Assembly (NCBI GenBank): GCA_037893245.1
Contig: JBAIAA010000669.1
Location: 1,426,001-1,490,000 of the forward strand
Direction of reading: 5' to 3'
Length of the DNA: 64,000 nt
From: Crossaster papposus
Lineage: Eukaryota; Echinodermata; Asteroidea; Velatida; Solasteridae
The notes beneath the pieces are model-generated. The model had not been told where the DNA came from, did no database searches, and was given only the letters and a program-made list of their open reading frames with translations. Positions 26,001 through 30,786 of the stretch are shown piece after piece (position 1 is the first letter of the stretch; every line of letters starts with the position of its first letter). Position numbers and translations under genes: made by a program.

Positions 26001-26328
26001 ACAAGCAATGGCAGCCATTTTGAAAATGTTGGCCCTATATAGCCAAATATCTTTCTCATGACATACTTTGACTGTGTGGCAAATGTCGTGTTGTTATCAT
26101 CAATGGAACAAATTATATGCTTTAATCATTGTGTTAAACAAGGTCAAACAAGCAATCGGCCGCATCCGGAGTCGGTTCGAGCGCAGTCACCGTGTCAAAC
26201 CGCAGGTGTCGTTTGAGCTCATGACGTCGAGCTCCTCCAACGGAGTAGAGAAAGATACCGAGAAAAATGACGAGAAGGACACCAAGAAAGTTGCGGAGGA
26301 CACCTGCTCGACCACCAGGGAAAAGTGA
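503..26328 (+). CDS. Adhesion GPCR copy A, 5'-truncated by the window edge
   Basis: This is a cell-surface receptor of the adhesion (family B2) GPCR class. My exon model is 503-666, 880-1146, 1359-1754, 2215-2332, 2794-2922, 4601-4815, 16384-16436, 16951-17077, 18425-18534, 19532-19631, 20168-20321, 20712-20778, 21236-21296 (or its identical copy 21469-21529), 23530-23615, 24077-24209, 24731-24772 and 26143-26328 (stop). All exons have GT/AG borders and compatible phases, giving about 801 aa. The order is mucin-like stalk, GAIN-like region, GPS, seven helices, cytoplasmic tail. The first visible exon begins by completing a split codon, exactly as the stalk exon of copy B does, so lectin and signal-peptide exons are expected left of base 1. 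A TRIM gene sits antisense in the intron 4816-16383. Family assignment is firm; ligand and G-protein partner cannot be read from sequence. Confidence 0.87.
554..1512 (+). repeat. 479-bp tandem duplication spanning stalk exons and introns
   Basis: Two adjacent units, about 554-1032 and 1033-1512, each run from AGTTACAAGCACGAGC-like coding sequence through the donor, the whole intron and most of the next exon. Introns 667-879 and 1147-1358 match almost base for base, including AAAAGGAGCACATCAAGCG and GTAAACGTCTTGTTGGTC. High identity in non-coding sequence implies a recent event or ongoing homogenisation. Confidence 0.85.
2215..4815 (+). CDS. Copy A GAIN-like membrane-proximal exons
   Basis: Three exons (2215-2332, 2794-2922, 4601-4815) lie between stalk and GPS. 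They begin GNGLNALWEANRKIDQRS, continue through a Cys-containing exon (SLDCSVCATNVTGTPTGN) and end with a beta-rich segment (SLTVEFSSPAPPITNDTG). With the GPS exons they give about 215 residues between stalk and first helix, shorter than the usual 300-plus-residue GAIN fold, so only the core may be present. I place the last acceptor at CACCTCTAAG|CT because the alternative (GGCAG|TG) is mutated in copy B and both keep frame. Introns 2333-2793 and 2923-4600 hold no further coding exon that I can support. Confidence 0.75.
2923..4600. other. Copy A intron with tRNA-SINE piece and unclassified repeat
   Basis: About 1.7 kb of intron. A tRNA-like segment at about 3390-3470 has a clean B-box (GGTTCGAATCC). 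Sequence at about 3545-3940 and 4140-4520 is shared with the copy B intron (45270-46020). The piece at about 3960-4135 (GATCGAGGATCG to CCTCGGTCGTAATGGC) is a dispersed repeat also seen near 19265-19450, 22700-22830 and 52370-52470, and is missing from this position in copy B. No gene seen. Confidence 0.55.
4833..5120 (+). repeat. tRNA-derived SINE, family 1
   Basis: A tRNA-like head carries an A-box region (GTGGCCTAGTGGTTAG) and a perfect B-box (GGTTCGAATCC). It is followed by a body with TCTCTCCACCCAGGAG and AAATGGGTACC. The same head sits at the same intron position in copy B (48485-48602), so the insertion predates the gene duplication. The body core recurs at 18149-18300 and 51170-51360. 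Confidence 0.65.
6120..6560 (-). pseudogene. TRIM coiled-coil relic
   Basis: On the minus strand, two overlapping frames (about 6560-6324 and 6514-6122) each match part of the coiled coil of the intact TRIM gene at 8150-10072. Examples are RVLRDKVTEIGKKR and DLMKQADDFELLNLKLKV, against QVLRDKVTEIGKNR and DLMHQADDFELLNLKPKV. The switch between frames shows a frameshift. No RING, B-box or beta-propeller sequence flanks it, so it is a partial, probably dead duplicate within the same receptor intron. Confidence 0.8.
6561..8149. other. Non-coding stretch between TRIM relic and TRIM gene
   Basis: AT-rich sequence. A motif close to TTTTGCAGGATTCAGGTTAT occurs several times between about 6580 and 6980, suggesting a decayed low-copy tandem repeat. 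The part nearest 8149 probably contains the 3' UTR of the minus-strand TRIM gene. No coding feature is supported. Confidence 0.4.
8150..10072 (-). CDS. TRIM-NHL type RING E3 ubiquitin ligase
   Basis: An uninterrupted 640-residue frame. Counting from MMAESTAK, a C3HC4 RING occupies residues 21-64 (C21, C24, C36, H38, C41, C44, C61, C64). A first B-box lies at about 110-146 and a second at about 173-208 (CQKHGNQE to DHRSTDHKYSEI). A long charged coiled coil spans about 210-345. A C-terminal NHL-like beta-propeller runs from about 377 to the end, with repeats such as GDIAVYDRENRRVTVF and YGITFSPSGELVVADW. By family it should transfer ubiquitin through the RING and bind substrate or RNA through the propeller. 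It lacks an evident filamin domain. It lies antisense within an intron of receptor copy A. The start is the first of two Met codons; a splice-acceptor-like TGTTTAG at about 10095 suggests a spliced 5' UTR. Closest relatives by layout are TRIM2/3/32/56-like proteins; orthology is unresolved. Confidence 0.9.
   Translation of the reverse strand: MMAESTAKTMLGEISQGHLECPICFCRYKEPKILDCLHTFCLGCLNGMLSEQQPEVDKIACPVCRKETPVPEAGLPGLLDCFFLSSLVDEFSKQEQSLETQQQATTAPTCEECEEGLVAVSRCLDCQENLCQLCKTAQDCSKCTKAHRFTPVQQHEQQEVPLTDHDKKYSPKCQKHGNQEMHFYCETCKMLACGTCAATDHRSTDHKYSEINDAVRCYRKEVNDVVEKFQKNKEEFKANEESVDDTRNSLKIMVTKACSKIQAKEEEEIAKIKTKAQVLRDKVTEIGKNRDEEFEKIQTNNKNKMEGAEKIIGAVTDLMHQADDFELLNLKPKVMQNLEFQKDLQFEQVKPGESFVDFRSQNAVNKYNLGTILTDKWKLKTSFGKGGRFRGEIKYITSIGCFSNGDIAVYDRENRRVTVFTSTGECQKESRVNAPLGIAVTSDDQLLVHCKDHVKLWNKSCQPILRFKSLQSITTEDLIFTCGVAVDNNNQVAVVDITRGVISLLKVDGSFIMDIPIPKMIPTDIAVNNEGCLVFAIYDECELCCVDLTGKEMFNVRTTSVDGTRANPAGVCCDAEGDIYVTLHFNGNRKGYGEVHHYDSRGNYVDCVANKLCYPYGITFSPSGELVVADWRSVEIFEKV
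10103..11600. other. Sequence upstream of TRIM; direct-repeat flank of palindrome
   Basis: Contains the probable promoter side of the minus-strand TRIM gene; I see no reliable promoter motif. From 11211 to 11302 there is a block (TGATCGAGGGAGTTGATGG to AAGTAAAGTGTGG) that recurs directly at about 12811-12900, so these two copies bracket the large palindrome. Confidence 0.4.
11610..12809. mobile_element. 1.2-kb near-perfect palindrome (foldback element)
   Basis: The left arm (from ACCGCCGTTTCTTAAGCGAC) and the right arm (ending in a tract whose complement starts CACCGCTGTTTC) match for nearly 600 bp each around a centre near 12208. Matching pairs include GGGAATACGCGGTTCTAGAT (about 12142) with its complement near 12260, and CACTTGCTGGGTTTGCTC (about 12391) with its complement near 12010. 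The reading frames 11829-12110 and 12394-12633 are the two arms read in opposite senses and do not look like conserved proteins. A solo end of the same family lies at 15133-15250. Confidence 0.85.
12958..13121. mobile_element. Small hairpin MITE
   Basis: ACACGCTTAAAACTAAAGTG at the left pairs with CACTTTAGTTTTAAGTGTGT at the right, and a central palindrome reads GATGAATTCAACACA/TGAGTGTTGAATTCATC. A partial copy of the terminus lies at about 32048 (ACACGCTTAAGACTAAAGTG). Confidence 0.7.
13439..13612. mobile_element. MITE, CACGATATGTGGCAGAG family, copy 1
   Basis: Termini are AGCACGGTATGTGGCAGAGG and the complement of AGCACGATATGTGGCAGAGA. The interior has an AACCTAACCCATCCCCCCTT-like block. 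Close copies in the reverse sense lie at 57602-57773 and 58904-59078; more diverged relatives lie at about 27971-28135 and 52803-52975. No coding capacity. Confidence 0.8.
13613..15132. other. Non-coding intronic DNA with dispersed repeat family
   Basis: Sequence at 14290-14610 resembles 60925-61160. Both contain a GTAAATTACGCGT block, an AGCTGGATGACAG-like block and a hairpin built on GTGGATT(C)GTAATT with its complement. The earlier part, about 13205-13300, resembles 60838-60920. This looks like one larger element broken by other insertions. No gene seen. Confidence 0.45.
15133..15250. mobile_element. Solo end of the large-palindrome family
   Basis: GACCCTCTGTCGCGGGTCAC, then GCATTTTATTTAA and TTGAAAATGGCACATGC, match the outer right arm of the 11610-12809 palindrome. 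Only this end is present. Confidence 0.75.
15598..15840. mobile_element. Foldback MITE with TA-flanked GGGCC termini
   Basis: The left end TAGGGCCTTTTCGAAACCG, then GCTTCGTCTTTGGCTTTGG, pairs with CCAAAGCCGAAACGAAGCC and GGATTCGAAAAGGCCCTA at the right. Arms are about 45 bp with about 150 bp between them. TA at both borders fits a TA target duplication, as in Tc1/mariner-type MITEs (inference). Confidence 0.75.
15950..16310. mobile_element. TTAA-type MITE fragment shared by both receptor copies
   Basis: Ends with GCAAATGATGTATCCTAGCT before TTAA, a mutated form of the TTAA-flanked terminus seen at 41860 and 42586. A matching element sits at 49366-49688 in copy B at the same place, just upstream of the GPS exons, so it predates the duplication. 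Interior motifs CATTTTGCTGGATGCCTAGA and AAGATATTTCTTAATAA recur in both. Confidence 0.6.
16384..17077 (+). CDS. Copy A GPS (autoproteolysis) exons
   Basis: Exons 16384-16436 and 16951-17077 encode the GPCR proteolysis site: KRACVFWQIQDN, a Trp-containing YEGVWSGEGCNVSF, then STTCSCDHLTNFAVLMQLE. The four conserved Cys and two Trp are present. The HL|T cleavage triad is intact, so self-cleavage would expose a tethered agonist starting TNFAVLM, the canonical form. The exon junction splits a codon (phase 2), as in copy B. Confidence 0.93.
17512..17900. mobile_element. Foldback element in copy A GPS-TM1 intron
   Basis: Terminal inverted repeats of about 57 bp: AACCGGCTCGCGTAATTTTT, then TTCCTAGGAGGCTTAGGGGT at the left, with CCCCTAACCCTCCTAGGAAA and AACCGGCTC-type sequence in reverse at the right. 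It is absent from the equivalent copy B intron, so it postdates the duplication or was lost there. Just left, 17235-17340 carries a separate set of CCCGGGTTGTTT/AAACAACC inverted words. Confidence 0.8.
18149..18300 (+). repeat. SINE body fragment, family 1 core
   Basis: Contains TTTCTCCACCCAGTATAAAT, GGGTACC and GGGTCGAGGTCGAATTGAGC. A fuller copy with a tRNA-like B-box (GTGGGTTCGTACCC) lies at 51170-51360 in the matching copy B intron. Confidence 0.6.
18425..24772 (+). CDS. Copy A seven-transmembrane domain exons
   Basis: Nine exons carry the heptahelical domain. TM1 is 18425-18534 (LTILSVLGCSLSILCLTLML). TM2 is 19532-19631 (NLCVALLISQLIFLTGIDA). TM3 is 20168-20321 (GCKVAAG, then HYFLLASFSWMLVEG). 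TM4 is 20712-20778. ECL2/TM5 is 21236-21296 or 21469-21529 (KCWLNGQTTWAF). TM5 end and ICL3 are 23530-23615. TM6 and most of TM7 are 24077-24209 (QPLMGYTWLFGLGV). The TM7 end is 24731-24772 (GVFVFFFFCLN). The TM3 Cys and ECL2 Cys that form the conserved disulphide are present, as are the family-B WMLVEG and PLMGYTWLFG motifs. No disruption of frame was found if only one TM5 exon copy is used. Confidence 0.93.
18900..19450. repeat. Dispersed repeats in copy A TM1-TM2 intron
   Basis: The segment at about 18930-19260 (GTTCAATTTCGTTCCGTTTA to the pre-exon region) and the block at 19265-19450 (GGTTATAGTGCAGGAACAAA, then CGGTCGTTATAGC) are shared with copy B at 51960-52470. In copy B the first segment ends with CCGGGAAAACCTAT, the terminus of the foldback family described at 38540-42837. 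Both insertions therefore predate the duplication. Confidence 0.5.
20880..21130. mobile_element. Half of the CTTTCGGCAACAGCTTAG foldback family
   Basis: Contains GATTGATATAAGACGAAAT, CCTTTCGGCAACAGCTTAGA and a terminal CCGGGAAAACCTAT. Related arms occur at 16690-16850, 38540-39070, 41690-42837 and 54177-54310. The copy B counterpart (54177-54310) sits in the same intron, so the insertion is older than the duplication. Confidence 0.6.
21178..21643 (+). repeat. Perfect 233-bp tandem duplication containing the TM5 exon
   Basis: Units 21178-21410 and 21411-21643 appear identical by eye. Each contains 57-58 bp of intron, the 61-bp ECL2/TM5 exon, its donor, and about 114 bp that includes one terminal repeat of the adjacent foldback element (CTCTCACACTCTGCCGTGTA). 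Copy B has a single exon at 54413-54473. Because the exon is 61 bp (phase 2 in, phase 0 out), splicing both copies in series would break the frame. Confidence 0.9.
21596..22702. mobile_element. Foldback element packed with short repeated words
   Basis: TIRs of at least 30 bp: CTCTCACACTCTGCCGTGTA, GGCCTACCGT at the left and the exact complement near 22671-22700. The interior is an array of degenerate words such as ACGGTATGAA, CACGTTCATGAC and GTTATGAACG in one sense left of about 22360 and in the other sense to the right. Absent from copy B, where GCTGCTGCGCATGTCGCACG is continuous. The minus-strand frames across it (for example 21373-21798) are products of the repeat and not genes. Confidence 0.8.
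22703..22835. repeat. Dispersed repeat next to foldback element
   Basis: CGAGACACAAAGGAGAACAA to CTCGATCGTTATGTGATTCA matches the family at 3960-4135, 19265-19450 and 52370-52470 (shared core AAAGGAAAACACAATA). It sits between the foldback element and sequence shared with copy B. Confidence 0.6.
23026..23311 (-). repeat. tRNA-derived SINE, family 2, with (ATT)n tail
   Basis: Read on the minus strand it starts with a tRNA-like head (GGTTGGCGTAGCGGTT, then GGGTTCGAATCC as a perfect B-box) and continues into a body whose plus-strand form includes GGTGGGAGGAAAACTCCAGA and GGAGAAAAGCCACGG. It ends in about 30 bp of (ATT)n. The matching insertion in copy B is 54970-55262. A truncated relative with the same head lies at about 32235-32375. 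Confidence 0.7.
24459..24597. mobile_element. Short foldback MITE in TM7 intron (copy A)
   Basis: GGTCACTATTGCACACGTCT at the left pairs with AGACGTTCACTAATGACC at the right, with inner arms ATGAGTGACCATTAGAGGGTC/GACCCTCTCCTGGTCACTCA. Copy B holds the orthologous element at 56290-56434. Confidence 0.75.
25082..25602. mobile_element. hAT-like element filled with GAGTC repeats
   Basis: The left end CAGGGTTGTAACGAGTCGAG and the right end CGAGTCATTACAACTCTG are inverted repeats. They are flanked by CTGTTACC (25074-25081) and GTGTTACC (25603-25610), a 7-of-8 match expected for the 8-bp target duplication of hAT transposons. CAGGG-like termini also fit hAT. Most of the left and right interior is arrays of GAGTC/GACTC around a unique AT-rich middle. 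No transposase frame: non-autonomous. Confidence 0.75.
25908..26103. mobile_element. Hairpin MITE before copy A tail exon
   Basis: Inverted arms of about 70 bp: TTGATGATAA, GACATTTGCCACACAGTCAA, AGTATGTCATGAGAAAGATA and TTTGGC, with the complement at the right. The orthologous element in copy B (56911-57083) keeps the inner arms but has lost the left outer end. Confidence 0.85.
26143..26328 (+). CDS. Copy A cytoplasmic-tail exon and stop
   Basis: The exon follows acceptor AACAAG and encodes about 61 residues, beginning VKQAIGRIRSRFERSHRVKP, then a Ser-rich patch, then alternating Lys/Asp/Glu (GVEKDTEKNDEKDTKK), ending TCSTTREK. It is a short intracellular tail with basic and acidic stretches and several Ser/Thr. 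The last 16 residues after DTK are absent from copy B, where the equivalent position is a stop. Confidence 0.85.
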   Translation, partial: VKQAIGRIRSRFERSHRVKPQVSFELMTSSSSNGVEKDTEKNDEKDTKKVAEDTCSTTREK

Positions 26329-27506
26329 GCATCTGTGTAATTTCTTTAAATGTTGATATCTTCGTCATAGAAACCAGGCCGATTACCCGTTTAGCAGTTC
26401 GTATGATGCATATAGAGATGCTGGGTGCAGTGATTGGTTACAATGAGAGTTTGTTCTATTATTGCGAGCCTGTGGACGTCCGCGATTTGTCGATCGTCGT
26501 ACGTGTACAACTTACGCCCTTTCCAAATGTGCCGGATTACAGTGATCAAGGCACTTTTTCAAGTTTAATACTACGCGTACAAAGAACAGCGTCCTAAGTC
26601 GATACTTATCACTACGTTAACAACGTTAATGTTAATCACGCAAATAAACCACAAGCAAAACAGACCAGGTAAATTTGCAAAAAAAAGTGGACAAAGACAT
26701 TGGCAAAACGGGACTCAAACCTGCGTCCTCCGGAATACCGGACCGGCGCTCTGCCAACTGAGCTATAAGATAAAAAGTCGTATCACCACAATCTCGCTTT
26801 CCAGGTTGTATCGTAAAATTGCGCGTGATTCCTGGATACACGACTTTCTGGTGTTTATGACTTCTGACTAGCGCCTTCGAACAGAGATACTGACAATTTT
26901 GGAAACCGCCAACATAAGGCAAGATAGCTCAGTCGGTAGAGCGCCGATTCGAGTCCCGCATTGCCAGTTTCTTTAATGTTAATTAGTTATTTTTGCCCAT
27001 TTAATCGACCTTACCTATACCTATATTAAAAAATCAGGCCCTTTTACTGTCTGCCCGGGATCCCTGCTGGTACCCGTGCCAAATATGAAGGATGTCAGGC
27101 CGCCGGTGTCCGAGGAAAATATCATGATACAGAAATACATAGATGTTTGCTCAAATTATGTGTTAGATAAGTCAGTCCATAAATAAGGCGGTTCAAAGCC
27201 GCACGACGATGTAAATTGGACACACAAGCTGACAAGCACAATCATAATGTAACTATACATGTATTTGTCGATTATACAGAGAGCGGGAGGTTTGCACCGT
27301 GTAAACTGGAGCCTTCACACCGGAAGAATGACAAATATCCCCGTCAGTCTGGGGCTGATGAGAGGAGTTTAGAATGTTAAAACTTTACGCGTGAAACATC
27401 ATTGTAGACGTAGAGATATAGTATGTGTGATTTAAAATATATTCATTGTAAAGTGGCCTGTTAAAGTTGGTTGTTTAATCTTCATTGGATGAGATTGTCA
27501 AGGCTG
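26329..27506. other. Copy A 3' UTR/flank still homologous to copy B
   Basis: Sequence similarity to 57262-58228 continues, for example GATATCTTCGTCATAGAAACC and AGAATGACAAATATCCCCG. It breaks off after GATGAGATTGTCAAGGCTGA at about 27506, taken here as the edge of the segmental duplication. It includes a pair of tRNA-like fragments. Where transcription ends is not evident. Confidence 0.6.
26699..26967. repeat. Inverted pair of tRNA-like fragments
   Basis: On the minus strand, 26767-26699 has TAGCTCAGTTGGCAGAGCGC as A-box region and GGTTTGAGTCCC as a slightly altered B-box. On the plus strand, 26922-26967 has TAGCTCAGTCGGTAGAGCGC fused directly to GATTCGAGTCCCGC without an anticodon arm. They are degraded tRNA-derived repeats, not functional tRNA genes. 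Confidence 0.6.
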
Positions 27507-28127
27507 AGGGATAAAGCTGAGGGTCTCACTAACAAACACTGCACGTGTATTAGAGCCGGGACGATTCAAGTATAAAGTGTGGTAGGTTACGATCAGTGGA
27601 CAAATGAAGACATTGCAGGACTAAACCTGACAAACAATATTCTATTTTTGACTATGCGCGCTTAGAGCGACCATTCGCAGTAATTTTACAGTATTACGAC
27701 GACCACCGTCGTTAGGACGACCGTTTGCCGGTCTTCCTAAAGCCCAAGTACTCGATAAAATTTCATTTTTTAAAATTTTATTGAATATGTCGATAGATTT
27801 GGCTACATTACCCTATAGATTTTTAATTTTGTGGCAAAAGCTTCAGGTAAAAACGGGTTAGGTTACAAATAAAAACGTAAAATTTTGCGCGCGTCTCTAT
27901 GGAGCGGTCGCGCTAATGGTGGTTTATCAGTTAGTTAGTTAAGCAAATTAGGCATTTCATATGAGAACCAGTGCGATATGAGACCAAGGGACTCCCCCTT
28001 AGTCCCCTATACCTATACACTCTGTAGACTATTGTTACCTAACGCACCCTCCCAAACCCCCCCCCCCCCCCCCCCCCACCCCTAAGAACCTAAAAAGAAT
28101 TCCTGAGAAAGCGCAACATTCCGTAAG
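27507..28127. other. Intergenic DNA with diverged MITE and poly-C tract
   Basis: No gene seen. About 27971-28135 is a diverged member of the GCACGATATG MITE family. A run of about 30 C lies at 28048-28078, likely a length-variable site and prone to assembly error. Confidence 0.4.
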
Positions 28128-28612
28128 CACAAGTTCACCGCTTGGAGAAAAGGTTATGCCCCATGGTCAGTACAAGTCATCAGCTATAAACCATATTTGG
28201 ACTCCAATAAGTTTAGTCCATGACTTTTTCATTGGTTGAAACCTCTAACAGCATGTGCAATACAAACAATGAGTCCGTATATACATAGTCCCCAATCCAA
28301 CCAAATTTTTATTTCCTACACCACTCTAACATACTTACTTATTATTAATTATATGTAGTTAGTCAGGGGAAAATATATTTATGTAGTATCAGTAAGAGTG
28401 TGTAGTAAACCTCCGTTGTAATTTGCAAATAATAAATGTCTAATTATCACCCACGGCAATATCTTCGGCGAGCATATCGGTATTCAGGATGTCTTTGATC
28501 AAAGAACCGTCAAGGTTATGGAGAGACGTGACCATTCTCGTGTTGCTAACCACTGCTACACGTTTGTCCTTCAATATAACACATTGTACAAATTCGAAGG
28601 TGTTTTATGTTG
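28128..28612 (-). pseudogene. TRIM-NHL beta-propeller relic
   Basis: On the minus strand, 28612-28450 encodes about 50 residues in one frame that match the propeller of the TRIM gene at 8150: VAVVSNTRMVTSLHNLDGSL, then IKDILNTDMLAEDIAV (against VAVVDITRGVISLLKVDGSF, then IMDIPIPKMIPTDIAV). A separate fragment at 28158-28128 encodes GITFSPSGEL, a later propeller segment. About 290 bp of unrelated DNA separates them. It is diverged from the intact gene, so it is an older paralogue relic and not a fresh copy. Confidence 0.75.
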
Positions 28613-28794
28613 TTCTTGTTTAATCATTTAAAAATATTTATAAAACTGTATTGGTTATTGCAAAGTCTTTCTCCTAAATACTCAACAGAGCTTTAAAATA
28701 AAGTTGTTTTATCGTTTCGTTGCCGTGCATCGACGTGCGGCACCAGAATAGCAATTAAGCTAATAATATTACGTAATGTTGTTTATACACATTC

Positions 28795-30786
28795 ATGTAA
28801 AAACGAATGTAGAAACGAATTTCTAACAAAATTGACACATCCATTGTATCGTCCTCTTGTGTTTGTTCCGTGTATTGAGGTAAAAAGTCAGTCATTTAAT
28901 GTTATGACCCAGAGACTTCAATGGTGAACTAGAGGTGATTATAGGATTTGGTTACTTTTCTGTTATTCCCCCGCCAAAAAAATATATTATACAACATGTG
29001 TTATACAAGCATTCGAAAAGGCGCATGTGCATACTAGGTCCCCCCACGAATTAAGAGGGCGGAGCTCCTAATTCAAATTTTGAATTGAATTAATTAATTA
29101 CTTGCTGTTGGTCGATTTTTGTGTGCGATGTCTCATTCTAAAGCTCATAACAAATACCATGCTAGAAATGTATTAATTCAATTTGAGAATCTATTTTCAG
29201 GGTGCACCCCCTAACAGCACGAACGCACCTTTTTTTCATGGGCGAAATTGAATGTGAGAGTTGGTAAATTTAAATGATTTTTATTTTAAATAGCCGGAAA
29301 ACCTATAATTTAGTAGTTGTGGTTTTTGATGTTTGCAAATGGTGTATACATCCTAGTAATCTGCGCCGTCGCTTGGCTTCTCTTAAAGGAAAATACGATG
29401 CGTGGATAATAGACTTGTATACCTAATTGTATAGCCAATTCATAACCCCTTCAAAAAAAAGCGACATGGTTATAATTATTCACACTTTGTCGACGCCCGT
29501 CGTGTATGTTTAATGGCGCATAAGATGGCGTTCGTCAACAGTGTTTCTGATTTATTGATAACCCTATTTTGTTCTGTTAGGCATGCTATTTACGAGGAAG
29601 TCACTTAATACTAACCAGTGTAGCGGCTCGCATTTTGTTCTTCTTCAGCAGCTGGGTTTGGCGCAAATGTATATTCATGAGAAAGAACACTGGCTACTTA
29701 GCTACATTAAAGAACTGTGAAGAAAGGCTGTAGTAGACGTACAAAGAAAGACTCTATTCCTACGATTTTAGCACGGTAAACCTATTAAAATGTTTAATGG
29801 TTAATTAAAATAGTTTCACCGACAAAAAGGGGGTTGACAATAATGTCAATTCAAGAAGACAATTCTTTTTTATTTTTTTGAAAGTAACTTTGTATAATGT
29901 TTAAACAATTTTAGTTTTTCTGAAGTGTGAGTTATAGCATTAGTGAAGAAGTTGCAAATTACGTTGGTCGAGTAAACAGAAACAAATGTCAAATACACAG
30001 TAATAAAATTAACGATCTATAGACATCTATAGACAAATACTATTTGGCACATCCATTGTATCTTCCTTGTTCCGTATATTGAGTTAAAGAGTCAGTAATT
30101 AAATGTTTTGACCCAAAGACATCAATGGTAAACTATAGGTGAATAATATAGGATATGTTAATACACCAGGTGGCAAATTTGTCGAAAACATGTCGTACAT
30201 TTATGTCAAATGACATTAAAGTGTACATGTAATTGCATCGCAATATAGAGTACATAATCGTCTTATTTTGTATGACAAGTTCTTATGGGTTACGTGTATA
30301 AACAGACTTTAAAAACCAAATGTGATTGCGATGTTAATTGTTGAGGTTAAAATGCCACCTTTCATCAGGACAGCGATATATTCAGGATATATCACGCGTT
30401 ACCTAATGCAGGTACAGTGCATAATGATATAGGGTTCAGTTGGTTAAAAAAATGATACACCACACAAAATGATCACCAATGGAGTTTTTACATGGATTAG
30501 GGGGGTAATGGTATTGAACAGCGTAAACACAATGTAGGGTGCAGTCTCAAGGCTGGTCATCACTTATGTATGTTTAAATTTGATGGCGTTCGTCCACAAT
30601 GTTTCTGATTTATTGATGACCCTATTTTTTTCTGTTAGGCATGCTATTTACGAGGAAGACACTTGATACTAACCAGTGTAGCGGCTCGTAATTTTTCTTC
30701 TTCAGCAGCTGGGTTTTGCGCGAATGTATATTCATGAGAAAGAACACTGGCTACTTAGCTATATTAAAGAACTGTACAGAACGGCT
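28795..30786. repeat. Diverged duplicated intergenic block
   Basis: Two stretches of unit 1 match unit 2 in the same order. CACATCCATTGTATC to GGTGATTATAGGAT (28838-28950) matches 30047-30155. GATGGCGTTCGTC to CTACTTAGCTACATTAAAGA (29525-29720) matches 30583-30775. Unit 1 has about 150 bp extra between them. There is no coding frame across either unit. Confidence 0.65.

Larger units (their letters stand above)
24773..26142. other. Copy A last intron
   Basis: Contains the hAT-like GAGTC element (25082-25602) and a hairpin MITE (25908-26103), separated by about 300 bp of ordinary AT-rich intron. The copy B counterpart is 56667-57123. There, 56667-56910 matches the start and 56911-57123 the end; about 0.9 kb corresponding to roughly 25013-25928 is missing. 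Confidence 0.6.

Noticed and set aside
26699-26967. Possible tRNA genes
   Set aside because: A-box and B-box are recognisable, but the anticodon arm is abnormal (26699-26767) or absent (26922-26967); these are tRNA-derived repeats.
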